Position numbers and translations under genes: made by a program. Below the pieces are notes generated by a model, which was not told the origin of the DNA, did not search any database, and saw only the letters and a list, made by a program, of their open reading frames with translations. Below are positions 46,328-59,178 of a stretch of 64,000 nucleotides of DNA, piece by piece; position 1 is the stretch's first letter; every line of letters begins with the position of its first letter. The stretch comes from Neisseria animalis (GTDB taxonomy: Bacteria > Pseudomonadota > Gammaproteobacteria > Burkholderiales > Neisseriaceae), in assembly GCF_900636515.1 (NCBI RefSeq), contig NZ_LR134287.1, forward strand, positions 186,001-250,000, written 5' to 3'.

Positions 46328-48214
46328 TTAGCGCGCGTCTTTAAACCCGCGTTTCAAATGCACCATCAGCAACGCCACCGCCGCAGGCGTTACGCCGGAG
46401 ATGCGCGAGGCTTGGCCGACGGTTTCGGGGCGGTGTTGGTTGAGCTTCTGCTGCACTTCGGCCGATAAGCCTTTGACTTTGCCGTAATCGATGTCGGCGG
46501 GCAGGTTCAGCGTTTCGATGTCGCGGCGGCTGTTGATTTCGTCTTGCTGGCGGTCGATGTAGCCTTGGTATTTCACTTGGATTTCGACTTGCTCGGTCAC
46601 GCTTTCAGACAGGCTTTCAGACGGCCTTGCGCCTTCCAGCGTCATCAGCGCGGCGTAGTCGATGTTGGGGCGGCGCAGCAGATCGTGCAGGTTGGCTTCG
46701 CGGGAAAGTTTTTGGCCGAACACGCGGATTTGTTCGCTTTCCGGCAGTTTTTGCGGGGTGTACCAAGTGGTTTTCAGGCGTTGGATTTCGCGCGCGATGT
46801 GTTCGCGTTTTTCGTCAAACGCACGCCATTGGGCTTCGGATACCAAGCCGATTTTGTAGCCGTCTTCGGTGAGGCGCATATCGGCGTTGTCTTCGCGCAG
46901 TTGCAGGCGGTATTCGGCGCGGCTGGTGAACATGCGGTAGGGCTCGTTCACGCCTTTGGTAATCAAATCGTCGACCAATACGCCCAAATAAGCCTGTTCG
47001 CGGCGCAGCAGGAGCGGATCGCGTCCGCGCACATACTGCACGGCGTTGGCTCCGGCCAGTAGGCCTTGCGCGGCGGCTTCTTCGTAGCCGGTGGTGCCGT
47101 TGATTTGTCCGGCGAAGAAGAGGCCGGCGATGGTTTTGGTTTCCAAGCTGGCTTTCAGGTTGCGCGGGTCGAAGTAGTCGTATTCGATGGCGTAGCCGGG
47201 GCGCAGGATATGGGCGTTTTCCAAGCCTTTCATCGAGCGCACGAGGGCGATTTGAATGTCGAACGGCAGGCTGGTGGAAATGCCGTTGGGATAGTATTCG
47301 TGGGTGGTTAAGCCTTCGGGCTCGAGGAAAATCTGGTGGCTGTCTTTGTCGGCGAAGCGGTTGATTTTGTCTTCGATGGAGGGGCAGTAGCGCGGACCCA
47401 CGCCTTCGATTTTGCCGGTAAACATGGGGCTGCGGTCGAAACCGGAGCGGATGATGTCGTGCGTTTTCAGATTGGTGTGGGTAATCCAGCACGACACTTG
47501 GCGCGGGTGCATTTCCGCGCTGCCGCGTACCGACATCACGGGCACGGGCGTGTCGCCGGGCTGTTCTTCCAGCACGGAAAAGTCGATGGTGCGCCCGTCG
47601 ATGCGCGGCGGCGTGCCGGTTTTCAGGCGCGAAACGGGCAGATTCAGTTCTTTCAGACGGCCTGACAAGCCTTGTGCGGCAGGATCGCCTGCGCGTCCGC
47701 CCTCGTAGTTTTCCAAGCCGATGTGGATTTTGCCGGCGAGAAATGTGCCTGCGGTCAGCACCACGGCGCGTGCTTTAAATTCCACGCCCATTGCGGTTTT
47801 CACGCCGGATACGCGTTCGCCCTCGAGCGTGATGTCTTCTACCGCCTGCTGGAATAGCTCCAGATTTTCTTGGTTTTCTAGCATTTCGCGGATGGCGGCT
47901 TTGTAGAGGATACGGTCGGCCTGCGCCCTTGTTGCCCGCACCGCCGCGCCTTTGCTGGCGTTCAGGCGGCGGAACTGGATGCCCGACATGTCGGTGGCCA
48001 AAGCCATCGCGCCGCCGAGCGCGTCGACTTCGCGCACGAGGTGGCCTTTGCCGATGCCGCCGATCGACGGGTTGCACGACATTTGGCCGAGGGTTTCGAT
48101 ATTGTGGGTGAGCAGCAGCGTTTGCGCACCCATGCGTGCGGCAGCGAGTGCGGCTTCGGTACCGGCGTGGCCGCCGCCGACGACGATAACGTCGTAAATT
48201 TTGGGGTAAATCAT
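46328..48214 (-). CDS. mnmG: tRNA uridine-5-carboxymethylaminomethyl enzyme MnmG
   Basis: 628 residues. The FAD site [20 protein letters not shown] is at residues 11-30, and [25 protein letters not shown] and [16 protein letters not shown] are family motifs. With MnmE (not in the window) it makes the cmnm5 modification at wobble U34. Its C-terminal helical region ([20 protein letters not shown]) binds MnmE and tRNA. Two canonical GCCGTCTGAA DUS lie inside the coding region. ATG start at 48214. Confidence 0.96.
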   Translation of the reverse strand: MIYPKIYDVIVVGGGHAGTEAALAAARMGAQTLLLTHNIETLGQMSCNPSIGGIGKGHLVREVDALGGAMALATDMSGIQFRRLNASKGAAVRATRAQADRILYKAAIREMLENQENLELFQQAVEDITLEGERVSGVKTAMGVEFKARAVVLTAGTFLAGKIHIGLENYEGGRAGDPAAQGLSGRLKELNLPVSRLKTGTPPRIDGRTIDFSVLEEQPGDTPVPVMSVRGSAEMHPRQVSCWITHTNLKTHDIIRSGFDRSPMFTGKIEGVGPRYCPSIEDKINRFADKDSHQIFLEPEGLTTHEYYPNGISTSLPFDIQIALVRSMKGLENAHILRPGYAIEYDYFDPRNLKASLETKTIAGLFFAGQINGTTGYEEAAAQGLLAGANAVQYVRGRDPLLLRREQAYLGVLVDDLITKGVNEPYRMFTSRAEYRLQLREDNADMRLTEDGYKIGLVSEAQWRAFDEKREHIAREIQRLKTTWYTPQKLPESEQIRVFGQKLSREANLHDLLRRPNIDYAALMTLEGARPSESLSESVTEQVEIQVKYQGYIDRQQDEINSRRDIETLNLPADIDYGKVKGLSAEVQQKLNQHRPETVGQASRISGVTPAAVALLMVHLKRGFKDAR

Positions 48215-48374
48215 GTGTGTTTTGCTTTATGATCGGTTTGCAGACGGCATGGCGGGGCGGAAAGTGGTGCCGGTCAAACGCCGTCCGGAAAAGATTGATT
48301 AATTAGAAGAATAGGGGAGGGATTGTACGCTTTTTTAGCGGAGCTTGTCATTGCTCTGGCCATACATATTTTGA

Positions 48375-48418
48375 AAAAGGCCGTCTGCAAAATCAGCTAT
48401 GCCTGTTTGCAGACGGCT
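48375..48418. terminator. Inverted DUS pair downstream of murJ
   Basis: AAGGCCGTCTGCAAAA and TGTTTGCAGACGGCTT on the minus strand directly after murJ. Confidence 0.75.
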
Positions 48419-48425
48419 TATGCGT

Positions 48426-49970
48426 TTAATCGGCGGTTTCCGTCCGTTTGAAATGGCGCGGACGGAAGCCCAGTAAAGCCAGTGCCGCGAAATATAATCC
48501 GCCGCCGCCGGCAATCAATATACACAGTTGCAACGCTTTTTGCAGGCCGCCTGCTTCAACCCATTCAAACGGCAGGCAGGTTTGCGCTGCCCACAGTCCG
48601 CCGCCCATCACCAGCAGTGCCGCCAGCATTTTCGCCAAAAATATCCCCCAGCCTTTGCCCGGCCGGTAGATGTCGTGTTTTCTCAGCAGGAAAAACAGCA
48701 ATCCTGCATTCAAACACGCACCCAAACCGATGGCCAGCGACAGGCCGACGTGTTTCAGCGGGCCGATAAAGGCCAAGTTCATCAGTTGCGTGCAAATCAG
48801 TGTGAAAATGGCGATTTTGACCGGCGTTTTAATGTTTTGACGGGCGTAAAAACCGGGTGCGAGCACTTTAATCATAATCAGCCCGATGAGGCCGAAAGAG
48901 TAGGCGATGAGTGCGTTTTGCGTCATGAGCGCATCGTTGAGGGTAAACTCTTTATACATAAACAACGTGGCCACCAGCGGAAACGACAAGACCGCCAAGC
49001 CTACCGCTGCCGGCAGCGTCAGCAGCATACACAGGCGCAGCCCCCAATCGAGCAGGCCGGAAAACTCTTGGGTATTGTTGCCGGCGGCGTGTTTCGACAA
49101 AGTCGGCAGCAGAATCGTACCGAGTGCCACGCCGAGCACGCCCGTGGGCAATTCCATCAGGCGGTCGGCGTAATACATCCACGACACGCTGCCCGACTGC
49201 AAAAACGAAGCAAAAATCGTATTGATGACCAGCGAAACCTGCGCCACGGATACGCCCAAAATCGCAGGAGCCATCTGCTTCATCACACGGTTGACCGCCG
49301 CGTCTTTAAAGTTCAGCTTGGGCATTTTCAAAAAACCCAGCTTCGCCAGCCAAGGAAGTTGGAACGCCAACTGCAATACGCCGCCGACAAATACCGCCCA
49401 AGCCAGCGCCATTACGGGCGGATTGAAATACGGCACGAAAAACAGCGCGAACACGATAAACGATACGTTCAACAGCGTCGGCGTAAATGCGGGAATACTG
49501 AATTTATGATAGGAATTCAGAATCGAGCCCACAAAAGACGACAGCGAAATCAAGAAAATATACGGAAACGTAATCCTCAAGAGGTCAATCGAAAGCTGGA
49601 ATTTGTCGGGACTTTTCGCAAAGCCCGGTGCGGAAACGTAAATCACCCACGGTGCGGCCAAAATACCGATTGCGGTAACAATCACCAACACAAACGACAA
49701 CATGCCGGCCACATGGCGCACAAATGCCTGAGTCGCCTCGGGCGAGCGGTTTTCCTTGTATTCCGCCAATATCGGTACAAACGCCTGCGCGAATGCACCT
49801 TCGGCAAAAATCCGCCGCAACAGGTTGGGCAGTTTGAACGCCACAAAAAACGCGTCAGTCGCCATTCCCGCACCAAACGCACGGGCAATAATGGTGTCGC
49901 GCACGAAACCCAATATGCGAGATACCATCGTCAGGCTGCCGACTTTGGCCAAAGCACCTAATAAATTCAT
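48426..49970 (-). CDS. murJ: Lipid II flippase MurJ
   Basis: 514 residues, about 14 membrane helices. [60 protein letters not shown] is the family N-terminus spread over residues 1-60. It flips the lipid-linked peptidoglycan precursor to the periplasm. Intact; ATG start at 49970. Confidence 0.96.
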   Translation of the reverse strand: MNLLGALAKVGSLTMVSRILGFVRDTIIARAFGAGMATDAFFVAFKLPNLLRRIFAEGAFAQAFVPILAEYKENRSPEATQAFVRHVAGMLSFVLVIVTAIGILAAPWVIYVSAPGFAKSPDKFQLSIDLLRITFPYIFLISLSSFVGSILNSYHKFSIPAFTPTLLNVSFIVFALFFVPYFNPPVMALAWAVFVGGVLQLAFQLPWLAKLGFLKMPKLNFKDAAVNRVMKQMAPAILGVSVAQVSLVINTIFASFLQSGSVSWMYYADRLMELPTGVLGVALGTILLPTLSKHAAGNNTQEFSGLLDWGLRLCMLLTLPAAVGLAVLSFPLVATLFMYKEFTLNDALMTQNALIAYSFGLIGLIMIKVLAPGFYARQNIKTPVKIAIFTLICTQLMNLAFIGPLKHVGLSLAIGLGACLNAGLLFFLLRKHDIYRPGKGWGIFLAKMLAALLVMGGGLWAAQTCLPFEWVEAGGLQKALQLCILIAGGGGLYFAALALLGFRPRHFKRTETAD

Positions 49971-51647
<1,677 letters not shown>

Positions 51648-51657
51648 GTTTGTGATA

Positions 51658-51699
51658 AAAGGCCGTCTGAAAGATTTCTGATATTTGCAGACGGCCTTT
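51658..51699. terminator. Inverted pair of mixed DUS dialects after obgE
   Basis: AAAGGCCGTCTGAAAG (canonical) pairs with TTTGCAGACGGCCTTT (variant). The stem core GGCCGTCTG is perfect and ends in TTT. Confidence 0.75.
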
Positions 51700-51740
51700 A
51701 TTGCTAACAAACAAAGCACCACTTAACAATAGGTTAAAAT

Positions 51741-53183
51741 ATGAAAATTCTGCACCCCGACAACCAGTGTTTTTTATACGATGATGCGGATAAGCAGAGT
51801 ATTCTTCGTTATGCTCTCTTGCTTCAAGGGCGGACTTTGGGCGAGATGGCTTGCCTTACCGGCAATAATGATTTGCAAAGTGGAAATAAAGGAAAATTCG
51901 GTCAGATTTTAGAGAAATATTATTTTTTCAAAAAACTGAACTCCGATTCCCGCCCTGATTTTTATGAAGCAGGTATAGAACTCAAATCTTCCCCACTAAA
52001 AAAATTCAGTAAAAAATCTATAATCAGGGCAAAAGAATGATTGGTTCTCAACATCATCAATTATGAGCAAATTGTAAACCAAGATTTCGCAAATAGCTCA
52101 TTTTTACTTAAAAATGCTCATATTTTGTTGGTATTTTATGTTTACGACCGCAATCAGTCTGTTTTTGAATATCCGATTCGGTTAGTCGGTTTATGGGACT
52201 TTCCAAATGATGATTTAAACATCATCAGGCAGGATTGGCAGACCATTCAGCAAAAAGTAAAATCGGGGAAAGCGCACGAATTGTCGGAGGGTGATACTTT
52301 TTATTTGGGTGCGTGCACTAAAGGAACAAATGCTGAATCTTTGCGCACACAACCGTTTTCTCACATTCCGGCAAAACAACGGGCCTTCTCTTTAAAGCAA
52401 GGCTACGTTAACCATATTATTGCGCAACTTTCAGGTATTTCAGACGGATCATTTGGAAAAATTCTCCGCACATCCGACAAGAAATCTTTAGAAAATACCG
52501 TTATCGACAGGTTTTCCTTATATTACGGTTTATCTGAAACTGAGATTATCGACAAATTGAATTTATCCGAGCAACGAAAATCCAAACAGTTCTACGCCAT
52601 CCTTACTAAAGCTATTTTAGGTATAGACTCCGATAAGGAAATTGAAGAATTCTCCAAGGCCGATATTGTCGTTAAAACCATCAGAATTCAGGAAAAAAAT
52701 AACCTACCTAAAGAACATATTTCTTTTCCGTCATTCAAGTATACTGAAATCTTTAACGAGAAAAGTTGGGAAGAAAGCAGTTTGCACCAACTGATTGATA
52801 AAAAATTTCTGTTTGTTTTTTTCAAATATTCGGGCAATACCCTTTTTTTAGAAAAAGTTGTCTTTTGGACTATGCCTTATGATGATAAAAAGCAAGCATT
52901 CAAAATTTGGCAAGATTTGAAAGCACTGCTGACAAGCGGACAAATCGTCAAATCTATTTATAAAAAATCAGGTCGGAGGGCAACCTATTTTACCGACATC
53001 AAAAATAACGTAATGCACGTTCGCCCTCATGCCCGAAATGCTGCTGATACTTATCCCCTACCCAAAGCAGATGTGCTGACCAGACTAACCTCCTATACGA
53101 AGCATTGTTTTTGGCTGAATGCGGAATATGTTCGAGATGAAATTTATTTAAAAAACATTGATCATTTTGTCAGATTCAGGTAA
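51741..53183 (+). pseudogene. Sau3AI/MutH-type restriction endonuclease with an in-frame stop
   Basis: About 480 codons interrupted once, at TGA 52038-52040. The first 99 residues include the MutH-type active site RPDFYEAGIELKSSPLKK (Asp, Glu-x-Lys). After the stop the same frame continues LVLNIINYEQIVNQDF and runs to 53183 through a second domain. In the family this point reads AKERLVLNI, so one CGA-to-TGA change explains the break. Sau3AI relatives cut GATC. An intact methyltransferase follows. A TTG restart at 52041 would lack the catalytic residues. Confidence 0.85.
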
Positions 53184-53218
53184 GCTGACCGAAAAATTGC
53201 AACTCACCAGAGATTGAA

Positions 53219-54421
53219 GTGGATAAGAACCATATCAAAGTAGTAGAACTGTTTGCAGGTGTGGGCGGCTTCCGTTTGGGTTTGGAAGCTGCTTCCAGCA
53301 ATTATCAAACGGTTTGGGCAAACCAATGGGAACCCGGTAAAAAATCCCAACATGCTTATGATTGCTATGTACGACATTTCGGCACAGTAAATCACACTAA
53401 TGAAAATATCAGCACAGCCAAACACAGCATTCCCAAACATGATTTTTTAGTCGGAGGTTTTCCTTGCCAAGATTACTCCGTTGCCCGCACAGGGGCAGCA
53501 GGAATTGAAGGGAAAAAAGGAGTGTTATGGTGGGACATCCGCGATATTATTGAGGCTAATCATCCTAAATGGATTTTATTGGAAAATGTAGATCGCCTGC
53601 TGAAATCCCCATCAAATCAGAGAGGTAAAGACTTCGGCGTTATGCTTCGCTGCCTATACGATTTAGGGTATACGGTAGAATGGCGTGTAATCAATGCTGC
53701 TGAATACGGTCATGCCCAACGCCGTCGTCGTATTTTTATTTTTGCCTGTAAACGAGAATCGGGAATTGCAACTCAACTATTCCTGAATGACCCAGTCCGA
53801 TGGTTGCTTGAAGATGGGATTTTTGCCAAAGCATTTCCTGTCCTCAATACGATTTCCAAGAACCGTCAAAGCCATACCTCTATTTCAGACGGCCTTGAGG
53901 ATTTGAAAGCCGTTTCCGACAGGTTTACCGCTGACTTTTACAACGCTGGAGTAATGATAGATAGCAAAGTTTATTCATTAGAAACCATACCGGAGCCACA
54001 CACACCAACCACCTTAGGTAGCATTTTAGAAACCCGCGCAGTCGAAGAGCATTATTTTTTAAACGGTAATTTGGAAAAGTGGCAATATTTGAAAGGGGCA
54101 AAAAGAATCCCTCGAATAAAACCTAATGGAGAGCCTTACTTTTTTGCCGAGGGTAGTATGAGTTTCCCTGACAGTTTGGATTTGCCTGCACGAACCATGC
54201 TGACCAGCGAATCGAGTGTCAACCGCAGCACCCATGTTGTTACCGATAAAAAAAGCGGCCAGCTCCGTTTACTGACCCCTATTGAGTGCGAACGCTTAAA
54301 CGGCTTTCCCGACGATTGGACAAATACGGGAATGCCGCAGAAATTCCGTTATTTCACAATGGGAAATGCTTTGGTTGTACCCATTATTCAAAAAATCGGC
54401 GAAGAATTATTAAGACGCTAA
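53219..54421 (+). CDS. DNA (cytosine-5-)-methyltransferase
   Basis: 400 residues from a GTG. Motif [16 protein letters not shown], motif [13 protein letters not shown] with the catalytic Cys, motif [12 protein letters not shown], motif [15 protein letters not shown] and motif [11 protein letters not shown] are all present. Paired with the Sau3AI-like endonuclease it probably methylates GATC. Since the endonuclease is broken it would be a solitary methyltransferase. A canonical TTCAGACGGCCT lies in the coding region. Confidence 0.9.
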   Translation: MDKNHIKVVELFAGVGGFRLGLEAASSNYQTVWANQWEPGKKSQHAYDCYVRHFGTVNHTNENISTAKHSIPKHDFLVGGFPCQDYSVARTGAAGIEGKKGVLWWDIRDIIEANHPKWILLENVDRLLKSPSNQRGKDFGVMLRCLYDLGYTVEWRVINAAEYGHAQRRRRIFIFACKRESGIATQLFLNDPVRWLLEDGIFAKAFPVLNTISKNRQSHTSISDGLEDLKAVSDRFTADFYNAGVMIDSKVYSLETIPEPHTPTTLGSILETRAVEEHYFLNGNLEKWQYLKGAKRIPRIKPNGEPYFFAEGSMSFPDSLDLPARTMLTSESSVNRSTHVVTDKKSGQLRLLTPIECERLNGFPDDWTNTGMPQKFRYFTMGNALVVPIIQKIGEELLRR

Positions 54422-54464
54422 ATTTCTATTGTCTATTTTTAAATTTTTAATTTATTTAATACCC

Positions 54465-55877
54465 ATGCTAAACCTCTACAACACCCTCACCCGTCAAAAA
54501 GAACCCTTCACCCCCATCAATCCCGAAAACGTGCGTATGTACGTTTGCGGCATGACCGTGTACGACTACTGCCACTTGGGCCACGCCCGCGTGATGGTGG
54601 TGTTCGACATGATTGCCCGTTGGCTGCGCCAGAGCGGCTATCCGCTCACTTATGTGCGCAACATCACCGACATTGACGACAAAATCATCGCCCGTGCTGC
54701 GGAAAACAGCGAGACCATTGGCGAACTGACCGCGCGTTTTATCCAAGCAATGAACGAAGATGCCGATGCCTTGGGTGTGTTGCGCCCCGACGAAGAGCCG
54801 AAGGCTACCGGGCATATCGCGCAAATGATTGCCATGATTGAATCTTTGATTGCCAACGGCAAGGCTTATCCGGCGGCCAACGGCGACGTATATTATGCCG
54901 TGCGCGAGTTTCCGGCCTATGGCCAGCTTTCCGGCAAGTCTTTAGATGATTTGCGGGCGGGCGAACGCGTGGAAGTGGACGGTTTCAAACGCGATCCTTT
55001 GGATTTTGTGTTGTGGAAGGCTGCCAAAGCGGGAGAGCCGTCTTGGGAAAGCCCGTGGGGTCAGGGCCGTCCGGGCTGGCATATCGAATGTTCGGCCATG
55101 GGGGGAAACCTCTTCGGCAATACCTTTGACATCCACGGCGGCGGTGCGGATTTGCAGTTTCCGCACCATGAAAACGAAATTGCCCAAAGCGTGGGCGCAC
55201 TCGGCCATACCTGCGGCCACGACCACGGCGGCAAAACCATCGCCAGCCATGTGAAATACTGGCTGCACAACGGCTTTATCCGTGTGGACGGCGAAAAAAT
55301 GTCCAAATCGCTGGGTAATTTCTTCACCATCCGCGAAGTGTTGAAACAGTACGATGCCGAAGTGGTGCGCTTCTTTATCCTGCGCGCCCACTACCGCAGT
55401 CCGCTGAACTACTCTGACGCGCATTTGGACGATGCCAAAGGCGCGCTGACCCGCCTGTACACCACCTTGAAAAACACCGTGCCGTCCGAATTTGCCTTGA
55501 GCGAAGCGGCCAACGACTACACCCGCCGCTTTTTCGCCGCGATGGACGACGACTTCAATACCGTTGAAGCGATGGCGGTATTGTTCGAGCTGGCGGGCGA
55601 AGTCAATAAAACCGGCAGTGCGGAGCTGGCAGGCTGCCTGAAGGCTCTGGGCGGTGTGTTGGGCTTGCTGCAACGAAACCCGACCGAGTTTCTGCAAGGC
55701 GGCAATACCGTTTCAGACGGCCTGTCCAACGAAGAAATCGATGCTTTGATCGAGGCGCGCAAACAGGCGCGTGCCGATAAAAACTGGGCAGAATCCGACC
55801 GCATCCGCGATGTGTTGAACGCAGCCAAGATTATTTTGGAAGACGGCGCGGGCGGCACGACTTGGCGGCGGGGATAA
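54465..55877 (+). CDS. cysS: Cysteinyl-tRNA synthetase
   Basis: 470 residues. [20 protein letters not shown] is the family start; zinc-linked [15 protein letters not shown] contains the HIGH-like motif; KMSKSLGN is intact, and the C-terminal anticodon-binding domain has [32 protein letters not shown] at 54465, 44 bp after the methyltransferase. A canonical DUS (TTCAGACGGCCT) lies near the end. Confidence 0.97.
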   Translation: MLNLYNTLTRQKEPFTPINPENVRMYVCGMTVYDYCHLGHARVMVVFDMIARWLRQSGYPLTYVRNITDIDDKIIARAAENSETIGELTARFIQAMNEDADALGVLRPDEEPKATGHIAQMIAMIESLIANGKAYPAANGDVYYAVREFPAYGQLSGKSLDDLRAGERVEVDGFKRDPLDFVLWKAAKAGEPSWESPWGQGRPGWHIECSAMGGNLFGNTFDIHGGGADLQFPHHENEIAQSVGALGHTCGHDHGGKTIASHVKYWLHNGFIRVDGEKMSKSLGNFFTIREVLKQYDAEVVRFFILRAHYRSPLNYSDAHLDDAKGALTRLYTTLKNTVPSEFALSEAANDYTRRFFAAMDDDFNTVEAMAVLFELAGEVNKTGSAELAGCLKALGGVLGLLQRNPTEFLQGGNTVSDGLSNEEIDALIEARKQARADKNWAESDRIRDVLNAAKIILEDGAGGTTWRRG

Positions 55878-55878
55878 T

Positions 55879-55910
55879 CACAAGAAGCGGATGTTTGTCC
55901 GCTTCTTGTG
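55879..55910 (+). terminator. Strong hairpin after cysS
   Basis: Perfect 13-bp arms CACAAGAAGCGGA and TCCGCTTCTTGTG with a 6-base loop, starting 1 bp after the stop. No T-run follows, but an inverted DUS pair at 55918-55961 (GCCGTCTGC/GCAGACGGC) does, so termination may use both. Confidence 0.7.
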
Positions 55911-56056
55911 CGCCAAAAAGCCGTCTGCAAAACTGCCGATGGTCGGATATGCAGACGGCTTGGCGCATTTCGAGCGCCGGCGGATAAAGCCGTCTGTAAA
56001 AATAATTTGGATACGGCAACCGTATTCATGATTGGTTTCGATGACGAAAGTACCTC

Positions 56057-56356
56057 ATGACCGCACCCATGTACATCTTATTACTGTTGGCTTTGATTTT
56101 CGCCAATGCACCGTTTCTTACCCAAAAGCTCTTGGGCGTAATCCCTTTGGCGAAGAAACACTTCGGCCATCATCTGCTGGAGCTGTTTATCGGCTTCGGC
56201 ATCACAGCCGCATTGGCCTATCTGCTCGAATCACGCGCAGGAGTCGTACAGCCGCAGGGTTGGGAGTTTTACGCGATTAATATCTGCCTGTATCTGATTT
56301 TCGCCTTCCCGTGTTTCGTGTGGCGTTACTTCTGGCACAGCCGCAACCGCGAATAG
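56057..56356 (+). CDS. DUF2818 family membrane protein
   Basis: 99 residues with three hydrophobic segments. The pattern FANAPFLTQKLLGVIP and the C-terminal NICLYLIFAFPCFVWRYFWH match the beta-proteobacterial DUF2818 family, often found near the respiratory complex I (nuo) cluster, though not here. Function unknown. A short DUS (AGGCCGTCTGAA) begins 1 bp after the stop. Confidence 0.8.
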   Translation: MTAPMYILLLLALIFANAPFLTQKLLGVIPLAKKHFGHHLLELFIGFGITAALAYLLESRAGVVQPQGWEFYAINICLYLIFAFPCFVWRYFWHSRNRE

Positions 56357-56391
56357 GCCGTCTGAAAAGCTGTGAATGAAAGGAAAGCGTG

Positions 56392-57030
56392 ATGTTCGGC
56401 ATCACTGATATTGTGACTTATACTTTGGCTGTGGTAGTACTGATTCTGCTACCCGGTCCAAACTCTATGTTTTGCATGGCGGTGGCAGGACAATACGGTG
56501 TCAAAACCGCCCGTCGCGCCATTGCGGGTACGTTTCTTGGCAACGGCACACTGATTACCGCCTCCGCCCTCGGCGCAGGATCGTTACTGAAAGCCTATCC
56601 GTTTTTATTTGACGGTATCAAGCTGGCAGGCGGTTGCTATCTGGCCTACATCGGCCTGAAACTCATCCTCGGTGCGTGGCAAAATTGGCACAACGGCAAA
56701 CCGGTCGAAGAAATCCGCATTCACTCACCGCATGTTTTCAAGAAAGCCCTCACTATTGCCCTGCTCAACCCTAAAGGATTGCTGTTTTTCCCATCTATGA
56801 TGGTGCAGTTTGTCGATATTAGCTATCCCCACCCATTAGTCAGTTTTTTGATTTTAGGTTTGATTTTTCAAACCGTCAGTCTGATTTATCTGAACGCGAT
56901 GGCACCGATGGCTGACCGCATCAGCCGTTGGGCGGCGCACTACCGCAAAACCGGCGCAGCAGGCAAAGGCGGCGTGGGAGCCTTGTTTTTAGCCTTCGCC
57001 GCCAAATTGTGGACGGCAGCCGCTTCGTAA
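56392..57030 (+). CDS. LysE-family amino acid exporter, LeuE-like
   Basis: 212 residues with six membrane segments. The N-terminal LPGPNSMFCMAVAGQYGVKTA and the ALLNPKGLLFFPSMMVQFVD motif (NPK) are typical of LysE/RhtB exporters and closest to leucine exporter LeuE. ATG at 56392 follows GAAAGGAAAGCG. It is flanked on both sides by canonical GCCGTCTGAA DUS, unlike most of the window. Confidence 0.85.
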   Translation: MFGITDIVTYTLAVVVLILLPGPNSMFCMAVAGQYGVKTARRAIAGTFLGNGTLITASALGAGSLLKAYPFLFDGIKLAGGCYLAYIGLKLILGAWQNWHNGKPVEEIRIHSPHVFKKALTIALLNPKGLLFFPSMMVQFVDISYPHPLVSFLILGLIFQTVSLIYLNAMAPMADRISRWAAHYRKTGAAGKGGVGALFLAFAAKLWTAAAS

Positions 57031-57048
57031 AACGTGTTTCATCCAATA

Positions 57049-57084
57049 TTCAGACGGCCTTTCCAAGCCCTCAGGCCGTCTGAA
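57049..57084. terminator. Canonical DUS inverted pair after the exporter
   Basis: TTCAGACGGCCT and AGGCCGTCTGAA separated by 12 bases; both arms are the canonical 12-mer (AG-DUS). Confidence 0.65.
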
Positions 57085-57143
57085 ACCCGTATGCTTCTGC
57101 TGTATTTGTTTATGAGCGTCTTTAAACGTAAGAAAGAATCACA

Positions 57144-57671
57144 ATGAAATTGGACTTCAGACCATTGATTGATCATCCGGCATTGGTTCCGGCAAGTATT
57201 TACCGCTTAAGTGAAATCTTAGCGGATCATCATCAAATTGGCGTGGCGGAAATTTGTCCCGATTTTGCCGACGGTCTGTTGTTAAGCCAAGAATACGGCG
57301 TGCCGCTCGAGATGGAATTAAACTGCCTTGTAGTTGAAGGTGTGCGAGGGGAGGAAAAACGCTATGCCGCCATTGTCTTGCCTTATGGCAAGCGTGCCAA
57401 CACAGGCAGCATGGTCAAACAGCAGCTCGATGCGAAGAAAGTATCGTTCGCCCCGCTGGATTATGTCCTTGAAACCACCGGTATGGAGTTCGGCAGCATT
57501 ACCCCGCTAGGTTTGCCGGATGACTGGCTGGTGTTGGTAGACAGCAGTATTGCTGAAAAAGATCGGGTGATTGTCGGAGGAGGCTTTGTCCGATCAAAAA
57601 TCATGCTGCCGACCGCTTTATTGTTATCACTGCCGAATATGGTGTTATTAGACGGATTGGCCAAGGATTAA
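57144..57671 (+). CDS. YbaK/EbsC-domain protein (tRNA deacylase-like)
   Basis: 175 residues. The YbaK fold is indicated by CLVVEGVRGEEKRYAAIVLPYGKRANTG and the hallmark GSITPLGLPDDWLVLVDSSI, with VIVGGGFVRSKIML following. Family members hydrolyse mischarged aminoacyl-tRNA (for example Cys-tRNA-Pro). The usual substrate specificity cannot be told. Start at 57144 with GAAAGAATCACA upstream. Confidence 0.8.
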   Translation: MKLDFRPLIDHPALVPASIYRLSEILADHHQIGVAEICPDFADGLLLSQEYGVPLEMELNCLVVEGVRGEEKRYAAIVLPYGKRANTGSMVKQQLDAKKVSFAPLDYVLETTGMEFGSITPLGLPDDWLVLVDSSIAEKDRVIVGGGFVRSKIMLPTALLLSLPNMVLLDGLAKD

Positions 57672-57688
57672 GCCATCAGATAAATTTT

Positions 57689-57724
57689 TTCAGACGGCCT
57701 GAATAGACAGAAAGGCCGTCTGAA
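57689..57724. terminator. Canonical DUS inverted pair before proB
   Basis: TTCAGACGGCCT and AGGCCGTCTGAA separated by 12 bases, in the gap between the YbaK gene and proB. Confidence 0.65.
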
Positions 57725-57752
57725 CCGCATACCCATCATCAGGAAACCCGCC

Positions 57753-58877
57753 ATGACCCTGCAAAACCTTTCACAAGCCAAGCTGATTGTCGTCAAAGTC
57801 GGTTCCAGCCTCGTTACCGCCGAAGGCAAAGGCATAGACCAAGCCGCGCTCAACCGTTGGGCGACGCAGATTGCCGAACTCAAAGCCAAAGGCACCAACG
57901 TGATTTTCGTGTCCAGCGGCGCGATTGCCGAGGGCATCAAACGGCTGGGCTGGGCAAAGCGTCCCACTGCCATCAACGAATTGCAGGCCGCCGCCGCCGT
58001 CGGCCAGATGGGCATCGCACAGGCCTACGAATACGCCTTTGCCTACCACCAAATCCATACCGCACAAGTATTGCTGACCCATGAAGACCTGAGCAACCGC
58101 ACCCGCTACCTCAACGCCCGCAGCACCCTGCTGACCTTGGTTGAAAAAGGCATCGTGCCGATTATCAACGAAAACGACACCGTTACCACCGACGAAATCA
58201 AGCTCGGCGACAACGACACCTTGGGCGCGCTCGTGACCAACCTCGTCGATGCCGACGCGCTGGTGATTCTGACCGACCAAAGCGGCTTATACGACAGCGA
58301 CCCGCGCAAAAATCCGGCCGCCAAATTTATCCGTCAAATCGAAGCCGAACATCCCGATTTGGAAAACATGGCGGGCGGTGCGGGCAGCAGCGTCGGCACC
58401 GGCGGCATGTACACCAAAGTCACCGCCGCCAAACGTGCGGCACTGAGCGGCGCATCCACCGTCATCGCCAGCGGCCGCGAGCCGAATGTATTGGTGCGCC
58501 TGCAACAGGGCGAGAGCATCGGCACACTGTTTACCAGCGCACACAGCCGCGTGGCCGCCCGCAAACAATGGCTGCTCGGCCATGTGCAGATTGCCGGCAA
58601 AGTAATGGTTGACCGCGGAGCCGCCCGCGCCGTTGCCGAACAACACGCCAGCCTGCTGAGCGTCGGCTGCGTGGCGGTAGAAGGCAGTTTCCACCGCGGC
58701 GAACTGGTGGCGGTGGTCGATACCGAAGGCAGGGAAATCGCCCGCGGCCTCATCAATTACAGCAGCGGGGAAACCGCCAAACTGCTGCAAACCGATTCCG
58801 AGCATATCGCCGCCAAACTCGGCTACGCCCACGAAGACGAGCTTATCCACCGCGACAACATGGCAGTTCGGCGTTAA
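57753..58877 (+). CDS. proB: Glutamate 5-kinase
   Basis: 374 residues. The amino-acid kinase domain ([70 protein letters not shown] spread over about residues 145-185, [15 protein letters not shown]) is followed by a C-terminal PUA domain ([11 protein letters not shown]). It is the first step of proline synthesis. No proA is adjacent. ATG start at 57753. Confidence 0.96.
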   Translation: MTLQNLSQAKLIVVKVGSSLVTAEGKGIDQAALNRWATQIAELKAKGTNVIFVSSGAIAEGIKRLGWAKRPTAINELQAAAAVGQMGIAQAYEYAFAYHQIHTAQVLLTHEDLSNRTRYLNARSTLLTLVEKGIVPIINENDTVTTDEIKLGDNDTLGALVTNLVDADALVILTDQSGLYDSDPRKNPAAKFIRQIEAEHPDLENMAGGAGSSVGTGGMYTKVTAAKRAALSGASTVIASGREPNVLVRLQQGESIGTLFTSAHSRVAARKQWLLGHVQIAGKVMVDRGAARAVAEQHASLLSVGCVAVEGSFHRGELVAVVDTEGREIARGLINYSSGETAKLLQTDSEHIAAKLGYAHEDELIHRDNMAVRR

Positions 58878-58913
58878 CAGGCATAATGCCCGTTGATGTG
58901 TTGTAACCGTACC

Positions 58914-58947
58914 AAGCCGTCTGTAAAAGGAATTTACAGACGGCTTT
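58914..58947 (+). terminator. Inverted GCCGTCTGTAAA pair after proB
   Basis: AAGCCGTCTGTAAA and TTTACAGACGGCTT with a short loop, then TTTTT: a strong terminator. Confidence 0.85.
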
Positions 58948-59071
58948 TTGCAGTTTGTTTGTTTGGTAAGATGGGGCAACACAGGCTGCGGTGTATGGAA
59001 GCCGTCTGCAAAAGCATAGCCGTTTCAATCTGACGGCAGATTGTACCGACAGCAAGATAAGTATAGTCTTT

Positions 59072-59178
59072 TATAGTCATTTAAAATAAGAATGATACAG
59101 CGTTGCTTTGCCTTGCCGTACTATGTGTACTGTCTGCGGCTTCGCTGCCTTGTCTCATTCTCATTTTATTCGACTATA
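59072..59178. mobile_element. Correia-type miniature element (107 bp)
   Basis: Same orientation as the copies at 11901 and 26569. It is preceded by an extra TATAGTC at 59062-59068, as if it had inserted beside, or replaced, the end of an earlier copy. The 58948-59442 gap otherwise holds a DUS pair (59224-59254) and no gene. Confidence 0.86.

Noticed and set aside
48528-49961. Long open frame antisense to murJ
   Set aside because: Arg/Gln/His-rich product with no domain; murJ is intact on the other strand.
52038-52040. In-frame TGA as a selenocysteine or programmed readthrough codon
   Set aside because: There is no SECIS-like context, and the family expects arginine at this spot; a nonsense mutation is simpler.
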